A stretch of DNA of 64,000 nt, from the NCBI RefSeq assembly GCF_921293095.1, contig NC_060252.1, positions 81,612,866 through 81,676,865 on the forward strand, written 5' to 3'. Both the position numbers and the translations under genes were made by a program. The notes under the pieces are model-generated. The model was not told where the DNA came from. It saw only the letters and a program-made list of their open reading frames with translations, and made no database searches. This document shows positions 1 through 10,645 of the stretch, piece after piece. The first letter of the stretch is position 1. Each line of letters starts with the position of its first letter. Source of the stretch: Ischnura elegans. Its lineage: Eukaryota > Arthropoda > Insecta > Odonata > Coenagrionidae.

Positions 1-328
1 TATTTTTTAGATGTTTTGATTTTATAAAAATTACAGGAAATATTATTTTGATGAAAAATGTTTATCATTGCCCACATACCTCCCACTTGAAACCAAATTA
101 CTTTAAAATCACATTTTGTACAAAAAAACTTCATTAATTATTTAACATCTTTGACACATTGAGCTTTTAATGCTATATTACACAAGTTTTAGCCACCTCT
201 ACCCAAAAGTTTTTTTAATTAATGGTTTGCAAGGTTGTTGAAATCTCATCCAAACGTTTCTAAATAGCAATTAACATGTAAGGATCATGATTATTTCCAG
301 TCTTATGTATACTACTTACACTGCGTGC
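1..328. other. AT-rich sequence, nothing recognised
   Basis: This left-edge stretch is AT-rich. I see no convincing exon, repeat end or RNA gene. It could be intron of the CBP-like gene whose exons lie at 3.0-3.6 kb on the minus strand. Confidence 0.4.
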
Positions 329-514
329 ATTTTTATTTTTATTTATTTCCAACTTCCCCTTAAACTGCACATAGAGGCCTTTACAACGGAGGATTAACAA
401 GGCACGACACAAACATCCTTGCCCTGGCTAGGGACCACCTACCCAGGCAGGATTCGAACCAGCAACCTACGGTTTGGGAGGCAAGGACTTTACCCCACCG
501 CCACAGAGGCGGGC
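329..514 (-). repeat. tRNA-derived SINE, minus strand
   Basis: Read on the minus strand, a tRNA-like head begins near 514 with an A-box-like stretch (GTGGCGGTGGGG). A perfect B-box, GGTTCGAATCC, lies at 450-460. A unique body follows and it ends in an A-rich tail (AAATAAATAAAAATAAAAATG) near 329-350. This is the standard layout of a SINE with internal Pol III promoter boxes. It is not a tRNA gene, because no cloverleaf closes. I could not fix its target duplication. Confidence 0.75.
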
Positions 515-609
515 AAAATCATGAATGCTCTATTATTATCAATTTCACCATACAATCTTCCTAAGTCTTGTATGATGTTGGGCACGATGTGGTGGAAGTT
601 TTTAATATT

Positions 610-683
610 ATTAAAATAAGACATTGCAATATTTCCACTGAGTTTGGAAACTCAGTGGAAATATTGCAATGTCTTATTTTAAT
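610..683. repeat. Perfect 36-bp-arm palindrome
   Basis: Two perfectly complementary 36-base arms (610-645 and 648-683) are separated by only two bases. Similarity weakens outside the arms. It may be a tiny foldback transposon or a palindromic duplication. No coding sequence overlaps it. Confidence 0.85.
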
Positions 684-781
684 AGTAATAATTCTTCCTA
701 AGGATGGATAGGTAGGAACTTCTAACTCAAAATATGTGAGAGCTAGAATACAATCACTCTAAATTTGAATTCAGTCAATGG

Positions 782-1020
782 CAGTGGGGTAGCCAGGAAT
801 TTTGTTAGGTGGGGGGTCCAAAACAAGGGGGGGAAATTTATAAACAACAGGGTACGAAGAAGAGGGTTTTAAACTAATTTTAACGCCCTTCACAATCGAA
901 AAAACTTTATTTTTCAATTAAATCAATTGTAAATTCTTGATTTTTCAATCTTTTGTTTCCTTATATGAGGGAAAGTAATTGCGTTTCTATACTTCGGGGG
1001 GTCCGAACCCCCCCTCTCGC
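782..1020. mobile_element. Partial hAT-like non-autonomous element
   Basis: It starts CAGTGGGGTAGCCAGGAATT, a terminus style typical of insect non-autonomous hAT-like elements. It carries paired G-rich and C-rich blocks (818-836, 996-1015). No matching terminal repeat is found on the right, so the element is truncated or its right end has decayed. Confidence 0.35.
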
Positions 1021-1961
1021 TATACACTTGTGAGTGGTTTATCCGAAGATTTTTCCTATTTTCACTTCCAAACCCAAGCGTAACAGGTTAGGTGCTGAGC
1101 ATGTAAAGATGTTTTTAAAAAAACAAACAGAAAGCCTATTAAAACAATAAAATGTGTATGAAAATCTAAAAAGCATTCCTTTGATCGTATGTACCCAGAA
1201 TAAACTTGAATAATTACTTCGTTTAATAGCAGGAATTTAAAAATGTATTTGGACCCGAGAAAAAATCCTGGATCCGTCCATCCCTACTTTGGGAATTGTA
1301 CTACGTAGTTACTATCCTACGGCACAGAGGTTCTCCTGGTGGGGGAAATCGGGGATTTTCAGATTTTTTCAGCCAATCATTTTCGGTTCCCCACATCGAA
1401 CTCTTTTCACCGCTCTAATCCGCGAATTTGATGTAGTTCGTCAACTTGCCGATAACGGCGCTGAAATCACTGAAATAGGAGCCTTAGTGATAAAATTTAA
1501 AGCCACCAAATGATTACATATCAACATATTAATGATACTTGATCACTTTTTCTTCGTGAATAATGAAGGCAAGCAATGAAATCCCAGGGAAAGTTGATAC
1601 ATGGAAAGGAACCAACAACAAATGCAGTACAGAAGAATTTATTACGCACCTGTATGAAAGCGCAAACATTTAATGCTGATTTTCTAACATTAAAAGCATT
1701 CAAGAAATGATAAGCAAATATAGGAGAGGAGAGGTCCAAACATTTCATTCAGCCAGCACAAGACTAACATTCGGAAATTGAGCATGCTACCTTTGGACTT
1801 AAAATTTATAACTTATTGGAATACATAATTTTTACAGAAAACTTCAACATAACAAATGCCTTTTGCAACACAATCACAAATTAAGAATTTTCCACTCAGG
1901 GAGCTACAATGCAAATGCACAACTTTTTTATGAACAGGAAAGTGAATGATTATAGATATTA
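1021..1961. other. Mostly unrecognised; small transposon-end fragment
   Basis: No supported gene. At about 1250-1290 there is a fragment reading AAAAATCCTGGATCCG, matching the terminus of the hAT-like element at 8100-8293. The rest looks like unique, probably intronic DNA. Confidence 0.35.
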
Positions 1962-2353
1962 AGCTTATTAAAACAACTTGTCTGTTTCCACACTTTTATT
2001 TTCACCGACCATGGTTTCAGCAACTTGTGCCATTGTCAAGAGTACATAGCCTTGGGTGACAGCCTTTTTATATTGGTTTTTCAGGAGGGGGTAGGGGAGG
2101 GGTTATTAGGGTATGTTCATTCCGAGGTTACTGATGACATCAATGGGCGATGGGTTGGAGGTAGGGTAATGTTCAGAAGGGGTGGGGAAGATTCAATTCA
2201 ATAACTCCTCCCATCCCTCCCTACCCCTCCTGAAAAACCAATATAAAAAGGCTATCACCCAAGGCTATGTACCTTGACAATGCCACAAGTTGCGGAAACC
2301 ATGGTCAGTGAAAATAAAGGAGTGTGGAAACAGACAAGTTGTTTTAATAAGCT
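1962..2353. mobile_element. Foldback element A
   Basis: Two long inverted arms of about 135 bp run inward from AGCTTATTAAAACAACTTG (left) and its complement (right, ending 2353), around a core of about 110 bp. Each arm read inward-to-outward contains TTGACAAT, a short complementary pair, GAAAC, GGTC and then GAAAATAAA and GTGGAA. The same order of motifs recurs in foldbacks B, C and D in this window. No open reading frame is present. Confidence 0.85.
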
Positions 2354-3050
2354 GAATATCAAAGATTTCCACCGCTTCACACAGGACACTATCTTTTATA
2401 GAGTATAAATATGCAAGCACTCTAATTATTAGATAGCAAACATCTTTTTTCACATAATCTAATAACCAGGAATCCCACCTAATAAGGTACCATGCATGTT
2501 GTTGAAATTGGAAAGAGCTGAAATAACCCTTAATTTATAAATTATCTCACACTATAATGACAGCAACTGATCAACATATTTAACACATGCCTTTACTCAT
2601 CCTCCCCTACAAGCAGAATGAAGTGATGGGAGATGTGTGTACCGCAAAAAAGTAAATTTCAACTGGTTAAAAGGTATAGGAATACAGATAAAGAACAAAA
2701 GAATAAAAAAGGTGGCCCCCTCGTTCATACTTGCCCATTTACCATAGAATCATCCAACCCCACAATGGATCACATCAACATTATAAAAGCATTTTCCCAT
2801 GCATAATTGCATTTATGTCATGTGTTATATGCTCATGAAAAAATACATAAAATCTCTGTTTACGATAAATTAGGCTACGTGTTAACAGACAAAATATGCA
2901 TTGAAAATGGTCAAAACACTATGACACAATTACCTATATGAGTGCTGAGAATGGGAGAGGAGACAATGCCACAAACAACGTACGTAAAAGAGCAATTAAG
3001 TATAAGAAGTAATGGGTGCTCTAATTTATTATCCAGAAAAAGGTACTTAC
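2354..3050. other. Probable intron of the CBP-like gene
   Basis: This region follows the GTAAGT donor of the exon at 3051-3214 on the minus strand. I looked for the rest of the KIX domain (the part following NHLVHKL) and did not find it here or anywhere left of here, so the next exon must lie outside the window or be lost. Confidence 0.4.
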
Positions 3051-3214
3051 AGTTTATGAACAAGATGATTGCGTTGATCTGGGGTCACCGACTGATGCCA
3101 TTCTTTGGTCCCTTGCACTGGATTTGCAGTCACTTGACCAGGCTGAAGTCCAGCAGGCAACAGAAGATTAGGTATGCGAGTGTCTGTTCCTGTACCACCA
3201 CCACCAACCATCTG
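3051..3214 (-). CDS. nej: CBP/p300 KIX-domain exon (partial gene)
   Basis: The exon is bounded by TTCCAG acceptor and GTAAGT donor. It encodes a Gly-rich and Pro-rich linker and then [20 protein letters not shown]. That segment is the first helix of the KIX domain of CREB-binding protein and p300, a nuclear acetyltransferase coactivator. Human CBP has a closely similar EWHxxVTxDLRxHLVHKL at this place. KIX binds phosphorylated CREB and other activators. The rest of KIX is not in the window. The reading frame is uninterrupted and continues in phase from the exon at 3396-3565. The gene runs leftwards out of the window. Confidence 0.75.
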
Positions 3215-3395
3215 CTGGAATGACAAGAACTAATCACATCACTTCAATAAGTCAACTTTCAATTTCGAACTACATTGGCAGAAATAAAAACTAGCTGCAG
3301 AAAATAAAAATCACCCTCCAATCGTCTGAAATCAGCAACAGCCCATCTAATGCTCGTAACAGACTGCTCTGTATTCCAAACAGATATGTACTTAC

Positions 3396-3565
3396 ATTGC
3401 CAGCTTGATTCTGCTGTGGCTCAGGTCCTCCGAATAAAGTGTTCTGCATACTCCCAACTTGAATGCCAGAAGATGGCTGGGTCGTGGTCTCTACCACTCC
3501 ACTTCCAGTGACACCTCCACCAATGGTCATAGTGACATTTGGAGCAGGGGGGTGTGCTTGAATCA
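3396..3565 (-). CDS. nej: Upstream exon of the CBP-like gene
   Basis: It encodes a low-complexity Gly/Thr/Gln linker (including TQPSSGIQVGSMQNTLFGGP) and ends at a good GTAAGT donor. It joins in phase 0 to the KIX exon. In CBP proteins such linkers separate TAZ1 from KIX. The 5' edge is doubtful. The only AG immediately upstream lacks a pyrimidine tract, and the frame is closed by a stop just before it. An ATG in another frame (3585-3583) reads into the same exon through a run of six cytosines. The exon may therefore start elsewhere, or this may be a first exon of a rearranged copy. Confidence 0.5.
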
Positions 3566-3711
3566 CTCAAGATGAATTCCGTCATGGAATAATCCCGATC
3601 TTTTTGCGATTCAACCTGCGCGATAGATGTGGCAACGTCGGAAACTCCAGGAAATTATAACCACGGTCTTAACAATTGACCGCAGAAAATCAGATACCGC
3701 TCATATTGGAA

Positions 3712-3986
3712 ATGAAAATTGCGGAGGGGCAGAAGGAAATCCTTCATCAATTTGTTGAAGGTAAGTAAATAGAACCAATTTTTATTTTATTGTTCGTAAT
3801 TTATAGTTCTACATCAGTACTTACTTTTCAGAAAATGAAAACATCAGAAAAGGCAAATTAAAAACCAATTTTACGGCCAGAGACACGGCAAAACTTTGGG
3901 AGGAGGTAACGCTGAAATTAAATGGCTGTATGGGACCGAAGAGGTCATGGAAAGAGTCGAGAAAGTTAAGACTGAAAATGGAATGA
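3712..3986 (+). CDS. Myb/SANT-like (zeste-type) DNA-binding fragment
   Basis: The ATG lies at 3712. The first exon (3712-3760) ends at GTAAGT; an intron with TTTTCAG acceptor leads to a second exon (3832-3986) ending at TGA. The 67-residue product reads QKEILHQFVEENENIRKGKL, then TAKLWEEVTLKLN and GPKRSWKE. This matches the first two helices of the Myb/SANT-like domain (Myb_DNA-bind_5) found in zeste-like regulators and Harbinger-associated proteins. The last helix looks decayed because its usual tryptophans are missing. It lies head to head with the CBP-like exons, with starts about 130 bp apart. It may be a small host gene, a transposon-derived gene or a relic. Confidence 0.4.
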
Positions 3987-4133
3987 AAGCATACATCGCG
4001 ATTTTTCATGGGTGAACCGGAGTTTATTAGCAGAACCCTTTCTTCGACAATAAGAGGAGATTCTCAAAATTAAAACTTGGTTTTCGTTATATAAAACCAA
4101 AAAGATATGATTGAAAAACACACCGGCCGATTT

Positions 4134-4260
4134 TCAGAGCTCAAATTCGATTTTTAACCGAGATAAGTAGCTTTAAAAGTCCACTAGGAGCCTTGGCCAC
4201 GCCCACGACGCGAAACGTATTTCTATTGGCTGACGCCGCGTGACGTGTGAACCTCATGAA
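4134..4260 (+). repeat. Dispersed repeat, copy 1
   Basis: This stretch includes TGACGTGTGAACCTCATGA and resembles the reverse complement of 12270-12400 in motif order (GAGC near the start, an ACGCG block, then this string). It is an old dispersed repeat of unknown class. It is CpG-rich compared with its surroundings. Confidence 0.45.
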
Positions 4261-5759
4261 TGCCGCGCGCTTCAAGAAGCCGTGACACATCGCGTTCGTG
4301 GAAATAGTGACCAAAAGTATATAATCATGGCGAAGCGAAACAATTTTGTTCTGGCTGATTCCCGAAATTAACAGACCCAATTATCTTAGACTGTGAACAA
4401 TTTTTTTGTCTCAAAACGAATCATTTCATTGAAATGAAACTTTTTTAAGATGAAATACTTACAGTATTGAGTGAGACAGTATTATAAAATAAAAGAACAA
4501 ATCATCAGAGTCAATATCTTTCCCCTCCTAGCTTTTTTCTTGCCCTCTTAAAGGAGGAAATTCGGGGGTCTCCGTTTCTTTCAGGATTGGCATCTAAATT
4601 TCGTTGGCACAGCATTTTTTAAGTATAGGCCTCGCTTTGGCTATACGTTTCCGGTAATTTTTTTAGTCAGTTTAGTACTTTAAAAAATGGTAAACAAGTG
4701 TCCTAAAAATGAAGGAGTAACTCAGATATAACGGGGATATTTTTATGAAAATATCCGTAAGTTCACTTATACTTACATCAGTGTTACACGTACAGTCACT
4801 TTCAAAAGTTTAGGAACAACTTTGTGGCACCACTTAAGGACATTTAGTATCCTTTATTCCTTTCGTAGTGTTTTTGCTCAGTGCGGCAAACATTCCGCTT
4901 GTGTCGAGTGAATATACGTATATGCACTCAAAGAGATAAATTATTTTGTAACTGCAAATTTATGATTCTGCTTCCATTTATGTAGGATGTTATGATTACT
5001 TCGTGTGCATTTACTGCATTCTAGGACCACTGGTGGGCTTTTCAGCCGGGATAGTGAAGGATGAGGGGTCGGGACTATCTCTCATATTTTATTTCAGCTC
5101 GTTTTCTTACTTATTTACAGTTTTTTTTATCGTAATTTTGCTATCATTGCTATTGTTACAAAATATTTTCATTAATGCTAACGTGGATTTTTAAAATTAA
5201 GAAAAAAAATGGTGGATAAAATACTGGCGTCGGCGTTATCGTACAGGCTGAAGTCTGGCGAAAGGAGACACAAATTACATTGTATTCTTTGAAACTTATT
5301 ATGTTTCGATTAATCAAAGTTTAAACAATTTTCTAGTATTCAATTAGTACGCAATTTCCAACGGTTTCTCTGTTTTTTGTAAGACTTGCAAAGTTATCCG
5401 TGTTTAGTATTTACTATTTGTGCTTCTATGTATCAATCTGGCAGTACCTCCTAGGGTCAATTGTGCTTATTTCTGCTTTTTGTGAGTAATACGATGTCAT
5501 AAAATTTCCTGGAGTACATATATTTGAGATTATCATACGTAACTTTGTACCATTTGACCTTTCTTTAGGTTAGTGTCAGAGACCCTTTCCGTGGCTGTGG
5601 TTGGCTTTTAATGCGCAAGATAAAAAACAAAGTGAAAATCGGGGCAAATCTGCAGTAAATGCACGCGAAATAATCATTGAACCCAACATACATTGAATCA
5701 GAACGATATATATAGCAAGATATAGATATACGAGTAGCCACCCAATATCGAGCATATGT
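4261..5759. other. No recognised feature
   Basis: I see no exon with convincing splice sites, no transposon ends and no RNA gene. Short open frames here lack any family resemblance. Confidence 0.35.
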
Positions 5760-6110
5760 CGGACCAATAGCATCTGCCAGTGTTCTAATGCCGGCCCTAT
5801 ATTGCCTGCCAATACGGGTAAATAACCAAATTAACATTTTGGGTTTTTTAGCCTATATTGGCCCAATATCGGCAGACTATATTTACCCAGTGTACCGGCA
5901 TTCACCCAATATTGGACCGATATTGTTCCGCTTTCTTCATCCATTGCTGAACCAATATTGGCAGCCAATATAGGGCCCATGTCCATATTATAACGTTTTC
6001 AGTCTTATTGCCGATATTGGCAGCCTATATATTTACCCGGTGCACTGGTGCTCACCCAATATTGATTGACCTGCTTCCTTCAGCCAATGCTGGACCAATA
6101 TTTGGAATCC
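5760..6110. repeat. CCAATATTGGC palindromic repeat cluster
   Basis: Many imperfect copies of palindromic units such as CCAATATTGG, GCCCAATATCGGC and GGCCCAATATC occur in about 350 bp. The same unit recurs at 8823-8850 and 9025-9050. The cluster looks like the body of a non-autonomous element rather than a simple satellite, because unit spacing varies. Confidence 0.7.
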
Positions 6111-6299
6111 TAAATGAGAATTGAACGAGACGTGTCCAAAACCAGTATAAAACATCACAATGATAGTCACATTTTGAGTCATGAATGATATTGGGGTGCT
6201 CTACAGTGATCTTAGACTTGTGCACAATTTGTAAAAAAACCAAATAGTTATGATAAAATGTGTTTCCAACTGTGCAGAAGCAAGAATATCTTAAGGATT

Positions 6300-6490
6300 G
6301 ATAAAAGGGTATGCATTGTCCCCTGCAACATTTAATGTTTACATCGAGACGGCCATCAATGAAATCATGGGAGGCCTTGGGTGTTAATATCCACGAAAAA
6401 GAATTAGTATGCTACGATTAGTTGATGACATAGCAGTCATAGCCGAGACTGATAATGATTTGTTGATGAAAATGAAGGAGTAGGAATGAA
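6300..6490 (+). mobile_element. LINE reverse transcriptase fragment
   Basis: Plus-strand translation gives a short piece of a non-LTR reverse transcriptase: LSPATFNVYIETAINEI, then, after an in-frame stop and changed frame, MLRLVDDIAVIAETDNDLL. The second piece is the catalytic box region (family form FADDIAVIAE), here with Phe-Ala replaced by Leu-Val. It matches the LINE family seen at 17.1, 23.7 and 48 kb. Only about 190 bp remain. Confidence 0.7.
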
Positions 6491-8091
6491 AAAACACTTT
6501 TAAGGCAAATGTAATATTTAATAACATTCTTTTGCTACAACTAAACTACTGAACCACAGCTTTTGATAGTCTTCTTTCATGCCTGTCTCATTTGTGTTTA
6601 GCACCAGCCAAAATCTTGCTTATACAGGCCTGAATATCCATATCAGTGGATGTGTTTAACACTTTCCTAGTTGCTCCATTAAAAGTGGAACAGCAAAATT
6701 ACATTTCGTGAGCTACGAAAAAGCTTCGATGACAATAAATTTATACCAGCAGACACTTACTTGTGATTGCTTGGAATAAAACAAGAGAAGAAAGGCTGTT
6801 CTTCTCCTTCCATTTGCCTTTTAAGGAATCTTTCCAGATTCCTTGAGAGGGTATCAAACTTTTTTACTTGCTTCAGCAGCATCTAGATGAGTAGATTATT
6901 AAAATTCCTATTAGCCAGATTTTATATTCATTCCATCGTGAATCATTTTCACCAAGTGGATTTCTAGAATATGTTTTGCCAACACCAAACTCTAGCAGAC
7001 TTCAACTTAAATAACTCTGAGACAGATCATTGCATTTAAAGTGATTCTGGTCATCATTTAGATAATTTTATCTACTGACCAATTTCTTAATGCAATTTTC
7101 GGACGTTTTTTGCGTTAGAATTATGGCAACGCGAAGAGTCTGACATCAAATGAAACTTAAACACACTGTAGCCATCAGGTTTTTATTCATGTTTACCAAA
7201 TTTCAAAATTTTACTGCGCATTCTTATTGGCATTCTATAATTCTTAAATTTACTTATTAACGACTGTGCCTCATGGCGCCATGAGCGAAATCGTTGCTTT
7301 CCTATTAAAATTTCCTGTAGGAATCAGTTACAGTCATTGTGATTAAAAAAACACATTATTTTCGAAGTACGTGTTTTCTGCAAAAGCGCGGTGCTTCAAG
7401 GCTGGAATTTCTACAATGGACTACTGCATCTCTATTGTACAGATACTAGCTAGGTGGAATCGCACGTTCATAGTAAATATATGATATAAAGTAAGCTATT
7501 GGTTTTAACGCTATGATAATATCTGATGACTTGTTAAAGTTTAAACTCGAGTCTACAAGATAATTGCGCGGACAACAAACAATCAAGAAGTCCACAAGGT
7601 AAAAATGGTTCACAATATTATGAATATAAACGCTGCCTAGTATGAATTACAATACAAAAAAATCTACTCACCCAGTTCTGATGAAGCAAGTAAAAGAATC
7701 TCAACGGTCGAAGCCCTTTTGAGTGATCTAGAAGTACACAGAATGTAAACAAAACACCACACCGTCATATAACCATTGATTCGCAGCTCATTGCACATGA
7801 TTGCAACTCGATTTGGATCACAGTAACAGTCAAAGTTATTAAAGCACTATAACTTTGCATTCTAAGGTAACACTCATAGTCATTAAGCAAGTTGATTCCA
7901 TTGTGGCATGCGGCGGCAAGAACATGGTCCAGGAAACTGCAAAATAGTGGACATTTTCTATCGATGGGAATCGATATACGATTAGATCGATGGTAGCCGG
8001 TAGGTCGATAGCTTTAAACTAGGAGCGGGAGTTTGAAAATAGGCATTCAGGAATGGGAAAAGCGGACTGATGGCTTGAGTAATATTCACCA
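6491..8091. other. No recognised feature
   Basis: AT-rich DNA without a supported gene. I found no transposon termini with target duplications. Confidence 0.35.
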
Positions 8092-8099
8092 CTGGGAGA

Positions 8100-8293
8100 C
8101 ATAGGCGGATCCAAAGGGGGAACGTGCCCCCCCCCCCCATACCCTCAAAAATATGCAAAATTTTTAATACGGTCCCATTATTATTGCTTTCGTTATGTAT
8201 TACGAGATATCCCTGTGTCCCCCCCCCCACGACAAAATCCTGGATACGGCCTTGCTTGTACCCCCCCAGAGAGAAATCCTGGATCCGCCCCTG
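8100..8293. mobile_element. Non-autonomous hAT-like element, 194 bp
   Basis: The termini are CATAGGCGGATCC and the complement of CAGGGGCGGATCC. The flanking 8-bp sequences CTGGGAGA (8092-8099) and CTGGTAGA (8294-8301) match at seven of eight positions, as expected for a hAT target duplication. The interior is C-rich with homopolymer runs and codes for nothing. Confidence 0.75.
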
Positions 8294-8362
8294 CTGGTAG
8301 AAGTACCAAATGTATTCCATCGCTCCAGTGGATAAAAAATAGTTTTTAACCCATATTTCAAA

Positions 8363-8600
8363 AGGCCTGTTTACACGGTGCATTAACACGTACGGGTTAA
8401 TGTATAAATGTATGAACGCGAGAATGAACGCCAACATGCACCGTGTAACCACCCAACTTGTGCGAATGCATGCACAGAAAATAGAACCTGTTCTAATTTG
8501 GTTCATGCATTCGTACATGTTCCGTTCCGGTCCACAAAAATCATTCACGCAAACGTACTACATTAACTCGTACGTGTTAATCTATCGTGTAAACAGGCCT
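8363..8600. mobile_element. Harbinger-like MITE, 238 bp
   Basis: Long inverted ends begin AGGCCTGTTTACACGGTGCA and are flanked by AAA on both sides (3-bp target duplication). The terminus AGGCC-N-TNTACACGG and 3-bp duplication are shared with elements at 47515-47731 and 51280-51480. This fits PIF/Harbinger habits, although no transposase is present to prove the class. Confidence 0.75.
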
Positions 8601-8671
8601 AAAGAGTGTTTTTGAAACAGAAAATACATTACTGCTTCATCAATATTTGTTTCATAACAAAATTTCTCACT

Positions 8672-9055
8672 AGGCCACAAAAATGGTCAAGTCCGAAGCG
8701 AGTAAAAAAATACCTGACCTACTGTTTAATAGTTTACATACTTCATGAATTGCATTTTAAAACATGATTTTGGAACTTATATTTTTGGCTCATAATACAA
8801 CATCAGCAGATAATGTTGGTCCTATATAGGCTGCCAATATCGGCAGAATGATGGCAATGAGGGGGCAAATGTGCTTGGCCAAAAAATGGTGAAGTCCAAA
8901 GTGAGTAAAAAAATTCCTGACCTAATTTTTAATAGTTTACATACTTCATTATTTGCATTTTAAAACATGCTCTTATAATGTCACTTAGATTTTTGACTCA
9001 TAACATAAGGAGATGATGTCGGTCCTATAAAGGCTGCCAATATCGGGCCAAACCC
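8672..9055 (+). repeat. Tandem duplication, two units of about 200 bp
   Basis: Two successive units share GGTCAAGTCCGAAGCGAGT / GGTGAAGTCCAAAGTGAGT, CCTGACCTA, AATAGTTTACATACTTCAT, GCATTTTAAAACATG and GGCTGCCAATATCGG, in the same order. Unit 1 runs from about 8672 to 8877 and unit 2 from about 8878 to 9055. Divergence is moderate, so the duplication is not recent. Confidence 0.75.
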
Positions 9056-9059
9056 AAGT

Positions 9060-9270
9060 AACATTGACCGTTGGGCCTCGGTTGGGGAACCGTAGTCACG
9101 GTTGGCTCATTGTGGGTGGATATACCTACCAAATTCCACTGTTGGCCCAACGCAGATATTGTTCGTCGGCCCAACGAAAGGGTTTATGCTGTTGGCCCAA
9201 CGGAAATCCCCAACGATGGCCCTACGAAATGGATTATCATTGGGCCACCATTGGGACATCATAACATTAT
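9060..9270. repeat. TTGGCCCAACG-type repeat array, copy 1
   Basis: Irregularly spaced copies of TTGGCCCAACG and related units occur throughout. A second array of the same kind is at 11436-11742, and both are associated with GGCAGAATGATGGCAA. The open frames across it are by-products of the repeat. Confidence 0.7.
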
Positions 9271-9565
9271 AGTACGATTGCATACGTTGCAGGATACGGT
9301 TCACATGGTTCCCTAGCAACCTAATAACCAAAACTTATTTGGTTGTTAGGGATTGCTTTTATATGTTAATCATTCACTATGTCTTTGTGATAGCAGTGAA
9401 ATAAAATAAGTCGAGTGCTTCCAACAAAAATAAGTCATTGACCTCATTTGGTAAGTCTTACAAAACTGGCATTCCTAATATCATGTTACCTTAAACAGAT
9501 AGTTTCGTGGAATTTTAAACTTTTCATCATTAATTTAGATAGATCGATATGTATATTTTTTTCAG

Positions 9566-9624
9566 ATTGTGGCATATCTAGTATCAGTGGAAGTTTTAAT
9601 GAAAACAGTGTTTCAATGGACAAA
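9566..9624 (+). CDS. Candidate exon of unrecognised plus-strand gene
   Basis: A strong acceptor (TATTTTTTTCAG) and donor (GTGAGT) flank 59 bases that read CGISSISGSFNENSVSMDK in the frame that continues, phase 0, into the exon at 10917. Serine-rich and acidic composition resembles a disordered linker. No family recognised. The join to the next exon depends on a weak acceptor, so this exon is less sure than the two after it. Confidence 0.4.
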
Positions 9625-10454
9625 GTGAGTGATGTAGACCTCTCTGAAGAGAATGAGATTGAATTTATATTAGTAAACCTAAATAACATCTGCACAGTTA
9701 TTATTTTATGGAAAATACATCAACTATTATACTCAATCAGTGTTTCTGTGACTCCTATTAATATCCCTAAATCTTGCACTCATTGTTAGCCATATTCTAC
9801 ATATCCTTTTCTCCACAATGGCATCAAATTCCATTTTGCTTTGTTTATTTCTTTCATTATCTATCCAAATCTGCATGTAGAGGTCTCATCTCTCTGGTAT
9901 CTTAAATAAACATTGCTCATATGCATTTGGTTTATCAAATTTTACTTTTCCTTCCCATATAATTTCTTGAAGTACCTATCCCCAGTCGAACTTGAATTTT
10001 ATTTCATTTGCTTCTTTAATTTTCCAGGTTAAATCATATTCCATATTGTGATTCCTGTATCTTTCATTGCGTAGTGATTGCCAAAGTCGTATTCAATTAT
10101 CAGTCCATCATTTTAGGCTATCGTTGGTTTCATTGATTTTAGTTTCTTTTAGCATGTGAGGATGTTAACCCTATACAGAACCCATGCCCTGAAAGACCTC
10201 TATGGTATATCGCCTTGTCTGGCCAGTCAGGTGACCTTTGCAGAGCTTGAGTGTCCTTTTTGATGTACACCAATGATAGACATCTACATTTGGTTCGTGG
10301 GAAATCATTAGGTTTGCTGTATACCAGATATAGGCATCTACATTTGGATTGAATTAGGTATAACGCTAACTTTGTACTCTCAGTAGGGATGTATATCTTA
10401 TGTAGCTTTTTATAGAAGTTTGCGCAAGTGTTTTAAGCATGTTGATATGATATT
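9625..10454. other. Probable intron, nothing else recognised
   Basis: T-rich DNA between the candidate exon at 9566-9624 and the coding exon at 10917. It has short direct repeats around 10290-10350 (CATCTACATTTGG twice) but no element ends that I can support. Confidence 0.35.
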
Positions 10455-10645
10455 TATAATAAATATTTCCATCAGAAAATTTCTTATTAATAACATTTTG
10501 TAACTGATAGTTGTAAGAAATTTTCTTATAGAAAAATTTTATAAGAAATTTTCTTATGTAAGAACGAATTATTGGACATATTTCTCATAAGTTATTGGAA
10601 ATATGTCCAATTTCTGATAAGAAATTTTCTTATAAGAATTTTCCA
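10455..10645. repeat. AAGAAATTTTCTTAT repeat cluster
   Basis: At least five copies of the palindromic string AAGAAATTTTCTTAT or close variants lie in under 200 bp, together with an inverted pair around TTGGACATATTTC / GGAAATATGTCCAA at 10572-10601. The cluster ends in a run of nine to ten guanines. Confidence 0.65.

Noticed and set aside
450-514. tRNA gene on the minus strand
   Set aside because: The B-box is perfect, but no acceptor stem or anticodon arm forms and an A-rich tail follows. It is a SINE head.
8400-8615. Open frames over the Harbinger-like MITE
   Set aside because: They are created by the inverted ends. The same sequence is open on both strands.
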